A stretch of DNA of 64,000 bases from Glossina fuscipes (GCF_014805625.2 NW_023998414.1:11984245-12048244); one strand, 5' to 3'. Counted from the first letter of the stretch, positions 12,186-26,235 are shown. Notes: generated by a model from the letters alone, not told the origin. A program made the numbers and translations.

Positions 12186-12733
12186 ATGGCGATGTATTTG
12201 TTGGAAAGATTTACCACTTTGCATATGCCCGTGATTTTAATGAACACAAGTTTTGTTAGCTTACATGTTATAGGCGATCGCACAGTGGAAACACAACAAA
12301 TTCATTATCGAATAACTAAAACGTTACCCATTGGATTTCAGGCGAGTTTCCGGCAGTCAGTACTTCAAGCCACCATTCAAAAAATTTCTAATAATTTTTT
12401 ATTTAGCGACGAACGAGTTTGCGAGCATATTGTTCCTGTTCTGGCCTTGAAAATTTTTCAATCATTTTAATTTATTTATACTTACTATGAATCTTAAATA
12501 TGAGGTGTGATGATCGGCAATTCAAGTCATTTTTATTTTGTACATATGCCAATGTCGCGGTGTTTGAAATGGAATTAAGCGTCGCAACAGGTAACGCGAC
12601 TGAAACAAACAATTTGATCAATAGAATAGGTGCCGCCTTCCCACACAACATTGTCACACCACACACAATCGATTTAACAGAAATTGCTAGAGAGATTTTT
12701 GTGAACAGTTTTTTTTTTATGTATATCATATAG
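12186..12733 (+). other. Repeat-poor segment with two unrecognised short frames
   Basis: Plus-strand frames of 94 codons (12186-12470) and 77 codons (12500-12733) lie end to end in different phases, with a minus-strand frame of 85 codons over the second. Sequence complexity is normal and GC slightly raised near 12580-12680. No domain, signal peptide or splice pattern supports a gene. Confidence 0.12.
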
Positions 12734-14176
12734 CCCGGTCCAACTATTACTTGCTTGCTTGAGTCTCTGCAAAAACCTCCTAATGGTGTAATGGCTAACT
12801 GAAAAAGGGATTTCTGGAAATCATTTCGTTCAGCTTTTTTTTTTCATAAATCCCAGAAAAAACATTTCTAAACACAAAAATTGCAAACAATTACCGACAC
12901 AAAGACTATATATTCCGCTGTACGAACTTCATTTAATATACAAAAACATTTTCGGTACATAAAATGCTATAAGACTTTTTCGCGGCTGAATATGTGCACA
13001 TGAAGTGATGAATATTTCTCAACTTTTGATGAATGGAATTGCAAGTCTATCCAGTTAAATCAATCTTTGGTAATGGATATAAAAAAATATTTGATGACCA
13101 AAACGTTTTCAATCACACAAGCATTCTATTCAAGTCAATTATTCAGATGATTTCATATTATTGTGATGTGAAACAATCAGCAAAGCTTTCAATTTATCAA
13201 ACTTGGGCAGAAACATAGTAACAAGAAACGCCCTACATGAACATTTTCTGGTATATTGTGTTATTAGAATCAATTCAGAGAAACTCTGCTGAAGGAACGG
13301 TCTATCACTATCATTGCGATATCATTGTCAATAGCTTGAACTTGCTGAGTTACAATTTTTGCAAAAATTCACGGATAAGGATTTCAATTTCCATTGCATT
13401 TAAATTCTCTTAAATCGAAAACTGAACGATGCCGTAGATATCGTAAAAATATGTTGTCTATGCAGAAGAATTAAGAAACGTTCCTTGCGATCATCCTTTA
13501 GCTTCTAAACATATATCGTTGTTTGATTACATTTTTCTTCGATTTCTTTATTGTAAAGGAAGCGCACTATTCGTTCGCTGTATTCGAAAAAAGTAAAAAA
13601 CAACCGTGGGAGAGTTTTCAATATATTTATATATATATATGTATGTAAAATAAAAGCAAAAAAAATCTTAAAGTTGTTTCGTAGCTTGATTGACTTTCTT
13701 AATAGCAACGTTTTTGAAAACTAGTTTTCAAATCTTGGTATCTCTTAACAATTTAGACAATTTATAGACAATCTTGTTAGTTAGAATATGGTGATGAAAC
13801 TTTCTTTTTCTTATATTTTCTGCACAAAAAAGAAAGATTAATCAATTTCAAATAGACTTTCATCTTAGGCCGTTAATGTCCACGAATTGGTTATAACTTT
13901 TTTTTCGCTTAGATTTTACCTTTTGGCATAATCTCGTTTATAAATCCCACGCAAGCATACATTTCTAACATTGATTTTGCCAGTTTCAAGTTGTTAGCAT
14001 CTCTTTGCAATTGTTGTACTCATTTTCAAAATATATTAAGTTCACCACATCGCTTGTAACATTTAGAGGTTATTTGATTAATATTTTATAAAAATTTCCC
14101 GGTCTCTCTTCGTATTCGCAAAGCTTGGCCACGTTCAAGATAAACAAATTAAATTAAAACTCAATATTTTTCATTT

Positions 14177-14233
14177 ATATATTTATTTATTTAATTATTT
14201 ATTTATTTATTTATTTATTTTTTTTTTTTTTTT
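14177..14233. repeat. (TTTA)n plus T-run
   Basis: Repeated ATTTATTT units followed by 14 Ts. The ATTTA pentamers look like AU-rich elements but lie in presumed intron. Confidence 0.9.
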
Positions 14234-14804
14234 GCTATATACCTGAGTATGATTTTTACACGTTCAAGCTCAACGGCTAGAAGAAGAACTAGGATTTGGG
14301 TACGCTCGACTTAATAGTAGAACAAGCTCGAATGACAGGGAAAACCCCTACAGACAGCTACTACATTTTTCATGCTCGGAAAGCTAAAGCTATGAATTTT
14401 TTATATAATTTAACGGCTCCACGGCATTCGGAAAAGTGAATTAATTTTGAACAATTTGGATATTTGACTAGAATTTCTCCCTTATAGAGTATAGAAGATG
14501 TCCAAAGCTTGGTGTAGTCTTCACCTGGATATTTCTCCTTAACGTCTTTGTGATCACAATTAATGAAAAATCGGCCGATTTATATGTAAAGTGTTGTTGC
14601 TTTGTTTATTTTTTTTTTTTTTTTTTTTGTTATTCTTGTATTTTAAAGTGACGGTGAAGACGGTGATTTAAGATTCGTCCTAAAGCGTTTCAAGCAAGAG
14701 TTTCTTACTTGCTTTGCAGAATTAAGACAAGTGTTTATTTGATGAAAGATCGGTGAAAGAAAAATTGTGTTGGTGGCCTGCTTTTTTAAATTTTTTTTCT
14801 TATT

Positions 14805-14830
14805 AAAAAAAAAAAAAAAAAAAAAAAAAA
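14805..14830. repeat. A-homopolymer (26)
   Basis: Twenty-six consecutive As. Confidence 0.95.
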
Positions 14831-17537
14831 CTTTATTTAGAGATTTTTGCTCTTTTATTAGCTTCCTCTGTTCGGCAAGCATAAGTGGGTGATTGCTTTG
14901 AATATTTTAACTTATAGATGTAATGCTTAGTGAATCGTGGCAAAAAGAGGAAGAAAAAAAGATAGTTGCGAGATATTTGAAATGTTATCATAATTTAAGT
15001 GATCGTAATTTCTCAGTTTTACGAGTCCAATGTAAAACACGGACCTATGCATACAGCGCAGTATAAAATGTATTTTTAATCAGATTGATGCAATAAAGCA
15101 AACTTAATGAATTCCGTTTACTTTATTTATTGCAACTAGCATCGAGGATTCTCTACACAGTCTCATTTTTTTCTTTTTTGTGTTTCTTTTTTTTTTTTTT
15201 TTTTTTTTTTTATTCAGCAAAAAATATTATTTCTATACAACTTTAAGTTTAACTATTTGCAACACTTTGATAATTGAATTATTAATAAACGTTGCAGTTT
15301 TTCTAAAAAGAGAAAAAATTTTCTAACTTTAGTTGAAAAATAAAGTTGAAGTGAATTAGCTGAAGAAAAAACTATCAAGAAATTAATATTTTTTTTTTAT
15401 TAAACCAGTTAAGCAAAATATATGATATTTAATAGCAAGTCGGTGGTCATAACAAACTCAATCCAGATTAATGGCCCGCTAGTGTTTTACAAAGAAAGAA
15501 AAAAAAAAAACGTAAGTAACTGCCACCTGTTTCAAAGTCGTATAAAACTAATGACAGGGACGTAGAAAATGATCAAGACGAAATGATTGAAATGTAAAAC
15601 GTTTCTATCCTTTAATTCTTTTCAATTTCTAAACTAATGCCCCGGATACCCGGATACTATTCGAATTGTTTGTTGCTGAATAAATTCATTGCTCATTCCC
15701 GTATTTACGAGATCAAGTAGAAGAGGAAAAGGGCGAGCAATATTTAAAGCTACACAATATGTGTAAACAAATGCTTTTGAATTTCATAATATTCTTGAAA
15801 TTAATTCAGCATAAGTTGCTTCACTAAATTGTGAATAGAAATGAAGGATTTCTCTCTCCTTTCTATATAACGTAGGTTTACTTTTCATTTCAAACTTTAG
15901 ATCTTTGAAAGAAGAGTTCCGCAATAGTTGAATGGTTGAACAGTAACAATTATAGGGCTCGAAAATGTTCTCTTAAATTCCACCCATTAACACACACACA
16001 CATAGTCCTTTTTAGTTCAAGGCTTAGTTTCTTTTTCACTCAAGCCAGCCGCGTTTGTGTCTCTTCTTCAACTCTCTATGAATTTACATAAACCAATGCT
16101 TGCCATACATATTCTTCTTACTAAAATAATGACAAGATCCAAACAATAGATTAAAAAACGAAAAATTTGATTCAATTCTCAAATATTTTACTTGTTCTTA
16201 TTATGTTAATCAATTTAGTCAGGGAAATCAATGCTAAGAGACTTAGAGTCTTAAAGCGCTAGCATCTAAGGCTTTGTTGTCGTCTTTATTGAAAGCACTA
16301 CCGCACTTGAGATTTAAACTCACAACTATTGAGTTATTAATCGAGATTGTCTACCTACTTGGTCACTCAGGCGGATTCAATTATCAAAGAAAACTTTTAC
16401 TTTTTAAGTGAAAAGTTTCACGCCACAAATCGATGACGTCGTGCTTAATTGCTAAGGCAGCTTCCTCGATTAAAATCGCTTTTAGCGAGTGTCTCCCAAC
16501 GCTCTTTCATCGATCTATTTTATTCGATTAGTTCCACCGTCTGTGTTCCAATCAATTTCCTACGTAGCTTAGACGATAACGATTCAATTAAATGTGTAGC
16601 TATAGACGATTATTTATTTACATGACTGCACTTTCAAGCCACTAATATTTTTACTTTTACTCTAAGGTATATGCGAAGCTCTTCTCCCATCTCTCTTCTC
16701 CGAAAATGCATTTTACATGTTTGCGTATAAAACAATACTCAATAAGTCTGTAGGATAACATATTGCTGTTGCCATTGCTGACGAATCCATACCGTATTCC
16801 ATTGTTTTTCCAAGTAGAACATGTATAGCGATCATGGTCGAGCGGGAGAATTGATCCTTTTTAAAAAATCATATGAATTTCTCAGTATCACCAGTTATCC
16901 TATGATTTTTGGGTTGAGTGATTGATATATGTGTAAATTCGCATAGCTCACTTCCATCTAGGATATGTCTATTAAAACCGATGTTTCGATTCTTAGATGA
17001 TTATTACTCTACTTTAAATTAGGAGCATTTTGATTTACGTCCGCATAGTTAACCGAGTCGCTATTACATTTTTCGTGAATCACGTTGCGTGAACAACTAC
17101 TGGAACGCAACTATTAGTCAACTCGCTAAACTATACGATTAAATGATTGAATTATTGCTATCCTTCGAATGGCTGCCATATCCGTTCACCATAAATCACA
17201 AGTAAAAGGTGTGCTCGCGATGAACACAATATTTACCCAACACAAGGATCGTTGCTAGTGTGACAAATGAAATATGCTTCAATGTAAGAAAGTGATATCC
17301 ATATTATTTATACGAATGTTTATATATACTTTATATGAATATGTTCTTGCCCGCGATACGACGCTTCTGCGTTGGTTAAGTTACTTTTAATATTTGCATT
17401 AATTGTTCGGGTATAAAATTTTTATTTTCATGTTTCTTATGTTTTGTCATTGTTGCTGTTATTAAAAATGTAATTAATTAGCTAAACATTTCTACGTTAT
17501 CTTAACGATTTGATTTAATCAAAAAAAGCAAAAAATT

Positions 17538-17584
17538 AAAAAAAAAAAAAAAAAAAATAATAATAATAATAATAATAATAATAA
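17538..17584. repeat. A-run and (AAT)n repeat
   Basis: A long A-run grades into about nine AAT units. Confidence 0.9.
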
Positions 17585-18394
17585 GAAGCAAGAAAAGGAA
17601 TTTTTTCAAATAAACGAAACGGAACCGGTTTTTTATTTTTATTTTATTTTTAATTCTCTCTCTAAACATTTTGCGACAATTATGAAAAATAGTGAAACAG
17701 TTTACGATTAATGAAGTGTTAAATTTGATGATAAATTATGTAAAGTTTGCAAAATGTGTTTAGCAAAAAAAAAAAAAAATAAAAATAAAAAACAAAAAAA
17801 TAAAAAAAAAAATGAACAAAAAATTGAATTAAATTTAATTGGAATTTCAATTGATTCAATTTATTTATGTTGTTGTTGTTTTTTTTCTTTTGTCAAGATT
17901 ATTTATGAATAAAACCGAAACGAACCATTCAAGTTGAATATATTTAAGACATTCTTAACAAAAACTTCAAACATAAATATAAATAATGAATTTCAATATA
18001 AAGCTCATAATTTTTCTTAATTTACTTTTACAATATTATATAAAAAACATTCACTTTTACTCAAGAATTCTATTGTTTGAGGGTAAATACACTGACTGCA
18101 TTTTTAAGTCACTGTGTGTGTTGGTTTAAAAACTTATTTATTATCTAAACGTGTGTTGTGTTGTTAAGAAAAAAAAAAAAAAAAAAAAGAATTGTTTCCA
18201 CTCTACTTTAACAAATTATATTTTAAACATAAACAGCATCTAACACTTGTTGTTGACTGTTTGTATCTCCGCTTTGCACCGCCTGCCTCTCCTCGCCTGC
18301 TTGCCTGCTCGCTCTGTCCCTGCCAGTCAGCCAGTCAGCCAGTCATTCAGTCAACCGGCCCCCAGCCCTAAACAATAACTTTTTGTTTGGTGTT

Positions 18395-18428
<34 letters not shown>

Positions 18429-18467
18429 CTTATTTTCTTTTACTTCCATTTTCTGTGTTGACCACAG

Positions 18468-18568
18468 CTGCGTTATTTTTACTGCTGCATTCATTCTTAT
18501 ATTATATGACCACCAACCACTATCACTACCACTGTACAACAGCAATAACAACAACATCAATAGCAGTT

Positions 18569-18601
<33 letters not shown>

Positions 18602-18628
18602 GCAGCGGCAACAACGACAGCAACACAG
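18468..18628 (+). other. Candidate untranslated exon with CAG (opa-type) repeat
   Basis: A 30-T run and a further pyrimidine-rich stretch lead to GACCACAG (acceptor after 18467). The segment ends in ACACAG|GTATGA (donor at 18629), with G at +5. Its middle is CAA/CAG-rich, as is common in leaders and coding exons of fly regulators. A frame from ATG 18506 would run to the donor in phase 0 as TTNHYHYH and then poly-Ala. None of the three acceptors before the BTB ATG would join it in frame with the BTB start, so 5' UTR is the only fit with this gene. Equally it may be a microsatellite beside a chance site pair. Confidence 0.25.
18570..18606 (+). repeat. (CAG)n trinucleotide repeat
   Basis: Ten uninterrupted CAG units are followed by CGG/CAG variants. 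The flanks are CAA-rich. The run lies inside the candidate exon above. Confidence 0.95.
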
Positions 18629-18927
18629 GTATGAAAGCTGTTGTTATATCTTTTGTTTTTATTGTTGTTTTTGGGCGTTGCGCATATTGTATTTAATTTT
18701 GACGTTATATTTAATTAAATACAGTTGTTGTGTCGTTGCTGTTTTTAACATGTTTTATTGTTGTATAACAAATATTTTTCTTTTCACTGAGGTTCAACAC
18801 TCCGCGGCATATTAATGTTATCACCATGTTAGTAACCGCTCAATATCGAATTGAAATCATTGTCGATCGTAGCGATCAAGACATATTATCGATTAACAAG
18901 CTACACTTAATTATCGAGATACATTCA

Positions 18928-18952
18928 GAAGAAGAAGAAGAAGAAGAAGAAA
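18928..18952 (+). repeat. (GAA)n repeat
   Basis: Eight AAG/GAA units, 300 bases downstream of the candidate CAG exon. GAA runs are splicing-enhancer-like, but no exon is evident here. Confidence 0.9.
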
Positions 18953-19384
18953 AACAATAAACTTAATTTGATTTTATTGATCAAATCATCTAAAAAGTAT
19001 TAAGCTCGAATTAATAAGATTATATGGATTTTTGCACATTTAAATGCTCAATACTTTTTAGATTCCCAGATCAATATTCAAAAAATAAAAAAAAAAAAAA
19101 AAAAAGAACGAAAAAAATTGTTACGATTCGCCAACTTGTCAATTATTCGCGCAAGGATAGGGTATCTCTTTGATTGATTGATGAAACATTTCTTAGATGA
19201 ATTGTGAAAGCTTTGTTCGCTAATTTCTCTCATACGTTCAACAGCTGAGTTTCCTTCCTTACGTCTACTTAATGTCGCATTTTCGAAATGTATCACGAGA
19301 ATCAGATGTCTTTGACATGCTACCTCATCAATAACAATACAATAGTTGAAGTTGAAGTTGACCCAAAGGTTGGTGTATTACAAG

Positions 19385-19388
<4 letters not shown>

Positions 19389-19434
<46 letters not shown>
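19389..19434. repeat. (GA)n dinucleotide repeat
   Basis: About 22 GA units with one GATA interruption at the left end. Confidence 0.95.
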
Positions 19435-19435
<1 letters not shown>

Positions 19436-19819
19436 GGGAGGTCTCGACGAATCTTCACTGACATCTTTCCATTTTGCATTAGTGAACGTAAATGATTCGT
19501 CTTAAACTATATGAAATCTTTTTATATTAGTTTCAATTAAATTTTTCTCATATAGTTGTTGTTGTTGTTGTTTTTATTTATAGTATAGTCATTGTTGCTT
19601 CGCGTTGTTATAGTGGTGCGAAAAATAGAAAGGATAATTAAAGGTTTTCACACTTGGTTTCTTCAAAGCCAGTAGCCATAGAAGAATGTTGTCTTTAACA
19701 ATTTTCGCCAAACAAAATTCATGCGCAATTCTTAGATGAGTCCAAAGCACTGACACTGACAACAACCGACACCACTTTGCATTGTTGTTTAACGATATTT
19801 ACGTATAATAGCTAAAGAA

Positions 19820-19821
<2 letters not shown>

Positions 19822-19855
<34 letters not shown>
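19822..19855. repeat. T-homopolymer (34)
   Basis: Thirty-four Ts, among the longest homopolymers here; compare T35 at 51081-51115 and T30 at 18397-18426. Confidence 0.95.
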
Positions 19856-22065
19856 CGCTCTCTTCAGATAATTAAATCTCTTTAAAATATAGATAATAAA
19901 AATGTCTAAGATTCGCTTATTATAGTGATGATAAACAAAATTTTTATTATGAAAATCAACATAAGTTAATAAAATTTTTGTTTGCTTGCTTTCGATGATA
20001 ATATTTCGTGCGTCCAAGCCGAGTGCAATAATAGTAACAAGTTGGCGAACCTGGGATTTCCAGAGCACTTTCTCGAAATCGAAAACGAATAAAAGAAGAG
20101 AAAGTTAATACCACGTGATCGACTGTAATTGCAATCGTGCATAAAGTAGTAAATAAAGTAAAAAAATATCAATTATGGAACTTGAGAGAGCCAACCAGTT
20201 TAAGTATTGCTGTTTCTCTTTGACGGGGTTGAGGGTGCATAACAATTCTGATATATCCACTTAATGCCTTTTTCTTAAAGCGAACTGCTGTTATACGAGA
20301 AGAAAATTCCCTTTTTACACGAATTGTTTCGCTTTAACACGACTTTCAATATTCTATGCACGTTTTCATCCTCACTCCTCATACATATGCATTGTGACTT
20401 CGCTCTATATATTTTTCACGATTCAGCTACATTACGTCAATTGTATGCCTAGATGAGTGGGACTCCGCGAACTAGCATAGCGTAAAGATGTAATGTATCG
20501 TTTACGGAAATTAGTTTGGCTTTGATAGCAGCGATATTGCTGTCTTACACAAGCGTACGCGTTTATTGCCAGAAAGTGACGATGCATCAAAGTTTTCCTC
20601 TTCTTGTATAAGTGAATTTCAATTATTATTTTCTTCCTTTTCAAAGCATAATTAATTTCTCTGAATATGTTTAATGAATCAATACGCGGAAGAACGAAAT
20701 AAATTCTCAAGTGAACTCCAACAAGGACTTTGTTATGTTGTTTATTCTATTTTGCAGTTGCTTTTTTAGGTCTGGAATCAATTTGCATATTTTTCCATTT
20801 AGTCAATATCTTTTTTTACACGAATTTTTTAGGAACGTGTCCATCGTGTAAAAATATAATTAGGTGTATAGTAGAAAATAAAATTAGAAACTTTAAACTG
20901 TTTTAGAGTTTTGGCTATGCCAAGCCTATCTGCGAATCGCTTAAGCTCAATTTTATGGCAAAGATTGAAGAAACCAATCCCGGAATTATTCTTAAGTGAA
21001 TTGCTTCGATCATGGCAATCAACAAGTTGAAAAAATTTTCAAATATATGAAAATATTTTCATTAATAATGTATTGTTCTATGTATATGATGGATACATAC
21101 GATATCATCGTACATAAGATCAGGAGTGAAAATAACTTTTGGAGATTTTTCTTATTTCAAAATTCACAATCGAAACGTTAAACTTATGTCAATATGCATT
21201 TATCAAATTATATATCGGAAAATTTTATTGACACCGAAGCCTAATGCATAGATTGCGATTCTTCTTAAAGCACAGTAGATGGCTAACAATAGATTAAATA
21301 CGATCTTAGTAGCCTTGTATTGAATATTTCGCGCAAGCTAGTATCGATTATTACGATTTAAGTGCCATGTACAAGCCTAGGTACACTACGGTCTCTACAT
21401 CGATATCGCGAAATATCCCTTAGACGGCATAACATGATCTTCTTAGGAAACTGCTTTGCCCCGCTTGATATTTTCGGGGCTTTTCCAACTGCTTATACAT
21501 CGCTGGTACAGATCCCTAGTTCATAGCGATGCCGTAACTAGTTGCATGGAGGGTTTGTTCGAATTGTTTTTTTTTTAAATATGATTTTTTTTTATTCCAT
21601 TTTTTTGCTACTTTGCGACTACTTGTGCTACTTGGCAAACTTTCTTATGATCTTTTCTGCCCAACTGTTCAGAGTGATTTTCGTTTATAAAAAGTTTTAT
21701 GATTTTTGGTGAATGAAATACGTTGGCGCACTTTTCGCGCTCTGCAGCGTATATGTCCCGTTTTGATTACATATATTTTTCGATGTAGAATCATAGGGTT
21801 ATAATAAGATCTTTGAGAGAGAAAGAGAAAAAACAAGAACAAGAAACTATGAAAATTAATTCAAGCATTTAATATGTACTTTACCTCCTTCCAACTAATC
21901 AAACTATTGTAACCAAAATATGATGACTTTAATTTATATAAATCTTGGGATTTTATATTGAAAATAAGCGAAACTTTTTCGAAAAGTCCTAACGTGTACG
22001 GATCTAAGACAATAAGATTAATTTAGACTTAAAAGATTTGCATAAATTTAACTGCAAGAGAACTC

Positions 22066-22066
22066 G

Positions 22067-22097
<31 letters not shown>
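22066..22097. repeat. (TTG)n repeat
   Basis: Ten to eleven perfect TTG units. Confidence 0.95.
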
Positions 22098-22298
22098 CTG
22101 ATGAAACTAAACTACTGTTAGAGATAAATGACAACCACTACGAATTAATAATATATTCAAACGCACACACATGCTTGCTTTTAATGATATTACAATTTAT
22201 ATGTAATCAGTGTTTATTAGCGTATAATTTAAGATAAACACATAATCCCCACACCGGCATACATACCATAACAGTTTTGGTTTAGCATTAAATGATTA

Positions 22299-22337
22299 TT
22301 TGTTTGTTTGTTTGTTTGTTCGTCTGTTTGTTTGCAT

Positions 22338-22368
<31 letters not shown>

Positions 22369-22430
22369 GGTTCGTTGGTTGGTTGGTTGGTTGGTTGGTT
22401 GGTTGGTTGGCTGGTTGGTTAGCTGGTTTA
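22299..22430 (+). repeat. Compound tetranucleotide repeat TTTG, TTAG, TTGG
   Basis: Three tetranucleotide blocks follow each other: TTTG to about 22333, TTAG 22338-22367 and TTGG/GGTT with CTGG variants to about 22430. Each differs from the next by one base, as if substitution variants were amplified by slippage. The 8-9 consecutive GGTT units could form two-tier G-quadruplexes. Confidence 0.9.
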
Positions 22431-22477
22431 TATGGTTGTTGGTTGCTTAGTTGGTTTGAAATGCGTGCATTATTTAT

Positions 22478-22479
<2 letters not shown>

Positions 22480-22511
<32 letters not shown>
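22480..22511. repeat. (AT)n repeat
   Basis: About 16 AT units followed by further alternating sequence. Confidence 0.95.
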
Positions 22512-22514
<3 letters not shown>

Positions 22515-22842
22515 GCACATATATATACAGTTTATATTCTTAACCATGTCTCTTCTACTTTTCTTGTTGTTGGGTAGTCTAGAAAATATTGAGCTAAATA
22601 TTAAAGATTGCTTTCAATTCAATTTAAATGTCACGACATCAATGAAGTGTGAAGTGAATGAGAGAAATGCATAGAAACAGAATTTAATCTCTCCTGCAAA
22701 GCTGTTGCATTTCTTAAGATAACTTAATATTTATTTTCTACTCCTTTATAATCCTTTTCCTCTCTCATGATGTGTTGAGTAAATAAGCGTTTAGTTAATT
22801 TCAACAAAAATAAGATAAGGTTGGTATAATTTTTACAGTAGA

Positions 22843-22882
22843 GTTTTTTTTTTTTTTTTTTTTTTGCTCTTTTCTTTTTTTC

Positions 22883-22926
<44 letters not shown>
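22843..22926. repeat. T-run and (TG)n repeat
   Basis: A T23 tract, a TC-rich spacer, then 21 TG units at 22884-22926. Confidence 0.95.
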
Positions 22927-22930
<4 letters not shown>

Positions 22931-23457
22931 AAGTAAGGCTTTGCTTTCATTCTTTCTATGCATTTCCATCTTTTAGCTGAAGTTGCAGATGTTGTCAAGA
23001 TTACCAAGAATCATTTACATAAATGATGTTGTCTGCGTAGCGCTTAGACCATAATCTATTAAGAAGAGTTAGCGAAAAATATGAAAAGAGCGGTAGCCCG
23101 TAAGATTTATGTTATTTAAAGGTTAAGTAATAATTTCACGTTTCTTTTGTTTACGTTATGAAAGGCAAATAGAACTAACAAATAAACTCATAATAAATGT
23201 AATTTTTCATTGGTATTGGTGTTTTGGCGATTATTGTAAGAGCTTTGACTGTTTACTGCTGACTGCTGCCTATTGCTGGTGAAGCTTGTCAAAAGGTCTC
23301 TTAACTGGTTCGAGCTTTTTTTAAATATTTTGAAACCACACGTGCCTCGATTGTTGTTAATATTTTTTGCTGTTGTTATAGTTGCCTTTATATTCTTTAG
23401 CATATTTATCGGTTATATTCAGGTTCTTTTATTCCACATCTTTTGCAGCTCTCAAGC

Positions 23458-23500
<43 letters not shown>

Positions 23501-23533
23501 GTCGTTATCATCATTATCATTATCATCATTATC
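23458..23533. repeat. (ATC)n repeat with (ATT) variants
   Basis: About 14 perfect ATC units pass into TTATCA variants. They appear as poly-Ile or poly-Ser frames. Confidence 0.95.
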
Positions 23534-23919
23534 TGCTTTAATATTAACAACTAATACAAAGAAAATAAACAAACAAACAGCAAATAAACCAGAGTAGAGA
23601 ACGTATAAAAAATTTACATGCGTTCTCTGAAGACATTTGCTTTACATTTGTGCTTAGCTATGATTCTCGTGCTGTTTCATTGTCGTTGTTGCTGTTGTTA
23701 TTGGTGCTGCTGCCGCTGCTGTTACTGTTGTCATTTTGGCATTTAAAGTGGCGCTTCATTATGCGGAATGATCGAGTGTTATTCGCCAAGTTTAACAAAA
23801 TACATGCAAGCCATAGCATTCGTTCGAGTAGATAGTAACGCATCTCTTGCTTCTAGACTTGTATTGCTTCCTTGTTTCGTAACGCATTTTATTCAAATTA
23901 ACTGAAGAATTTTAAACAT

Positions 23920-24052
23920 CACATATATACATATATACATACATATATACATATATACATACATACATATATACATACATACATAGATACATACATATAC
24001 GCACATATATAAAATCATTTGTTATACTTATACATATATATATATATATATT
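23920..24052. repeat. TACATA-type and (AT)n repeats
   Basis: A mixed CATATATA/CATACATA array followed by an AT run. Confidence 0.9.
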
Positions 24053-26203
24053 GTATTTCTGCTATTATTATTATTGTTGTTGTTATTGTTGTTGTTGATG
24101 ATTTCATAACATTTTCCTTTAAAAGCGTATTATTTGTTTTCTCAAATGCGTGCCAGTTTTTCTTTTCTAACATTTAAGTTTTATGGGAGACGTTGTTGGT
24201 GCCGTTGCAGTTTCTGTTTCTGTTGCTGTTGCTGTTGCTTCTGCTGCTGTTTGACTCTAATGGCATGTGTTGCGGATGTTGTTAACGTTGGTTGATGGTG
24301 GCATTTATACTAATGCCACTTGTTGCTCTTTTCTTTTTGTTGTTGCTATTCTTGCATTGTTTTCCATTGCGTTGTGTTCTGTTTAGTCTTCAATTAACAT
24401 TTATTATTGTTGCTATTGTTGTTCATTGTTTGTTTGGTTGGCTACATTCAAATTTACCTCAACAATTTCATTTATACTACAATACTACAATATACTACAA
24501 ATACTGTAAATACTGCTCGAACCGATCAATAACTAAAATGACTTTATATTTTTGATTTTGTTTTTTTTTTTTTTAATTTTTTAATGCAATAATACTCAGG
24601 AAGTGAGTATAGGGGACGAAATTCTTTGAAGGAACTTTCAAAAAAAAAAAAAAACTAAACAAATTAATAAATCAAGTCATCGTGGAGGCAAAGAATCGAA
24701 AGACCAGTTAAAAGGCAATCGACTCAATCGATGCGGGTACAATCAGAAGATAAAGACAAAATATGTAATTATTCGTTCAAATTTTATGAGACAAATTTAT
24801 ATTATCATGCTTGCCATGGAGCAATAGCAATACTTTCGAACAGAAGACATTCGGTTCCCCATATTAATAGAAGGTAATGGTATGGCAATCAGAGAAAAGT
24901 GCTATTCGTTTTCTTGCTCATAACTTATATCGTGTTCATTTATATCATTTTAAAATTGCTATTTCGCTTTTGGTGGGCCTACCTCCCGGAAGAAGGTCAC
25001 GAATATTGAAAATAGAAGAGAAAGCAAACTAGACCATCCACCGTCCCTTACTTGCTCTCACTCAAATATTATGAGATAAGTTACTGCACACACGCACACA
25101 CACACACACACACCTTCTGTCAATCGTTCTGCCGTCAAAATCAATCAGTGTCAAAGAGTTTAGTGATCGTTCTACAAGATCAGACAAGAACCAATTTTGA
25201 AACAATGAGTACCAGCTTAGAATAATTAATAATAAGTTAAACCACACATTACTTGCTTAATCATAGTTAATTTTATTTTAACAAAAAAATAAAAAAAAAA
25301 AAAAACGGAACAATTTGTTCCACCTAATGGTCAATAATTAAAAAAACCAAAACAAAATTTCAAAGAACAGATAAATAAACAGATTAGGTTAGATCTACAG
25401 AAAAGGAAGGTTATGTTTAAGATAATTAATTGAAGATAGAAGAAATAGATACTTGTTAATAACAAGAAGTAGAACGATAAAGAATTTTTCATTCATTGTC
25501 TACTCATTCAAAATTTGTTTCTCTTCTGCGAATTTAATTAGTTTGGAAAAAAATTGCAATATAAGAGGGAGGATGCAAACGCACCTAATACGCAATCAGT
25601 CAGTTAATCGATTGCGTTCGTTAAAGCCACGTATTGTAGGGATTGTCGAACGGATATCTATAATGTTCAAACTTGACTTATTTTTGTCGTTTAAACTAAT
25701 TAAACTGTCGGACGCGAAAACCATAGCAAAGGCTCTTAGCATCGACGAGGTCTCATCAATGTGTCCATTAAATATCACGTAGTTAATATAAAATTTAGCC
25801 TCAAATCCGCTGTCTTTTAAAATTTGTCCGCTGTCTTTCGGATTTGTTAAAAAAGTCTTGGTTTTTGCTTTTAATATATAGCCCACCACCATATGGCGAC
25901 GGTCCACTATAGTTTATTATTAAGAAATCAATACAAAAAATAAGATTAGAATTTAAGGAAATTTTCTTTGCAAATCTGTAGATCTTCTAATTAAGTGTAT
26001 ATCATATTTGCGGACAAATTTATTTAAAACTATTCGATAAATCTGCGAAATCATTAAAAATTTTCTTTTCTCATCGAAATTGTTTTCTAAGCTGCTGATG
26101 TTAGTCAAGCGCTCAAAATAAAATAAAATTAATTTTATTTTATATAATAAAATATTTTCGTTTCATTATCAGTGATAAGTATGCATAACACAAATGTATG
26201 TAT

Positions 26204-26235
<32 letters not shown>

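Noticed and set aside
22338..22367. TTAG repeats resembling the insect telomere motif
   Set aside because: The unit is the tetramer TTAG, not TTAGG, and it is part of a graded microsatellite inside an intron.
25453..25907. Overlapping frames of 109 (plus) and 103 (minus) codons
   Set aside because: Neither shows a recognisable motif. Opposed overlapping frames in AT-rich DNA are expected by chance; a transposon origin was considered but no catalytic motif was found.
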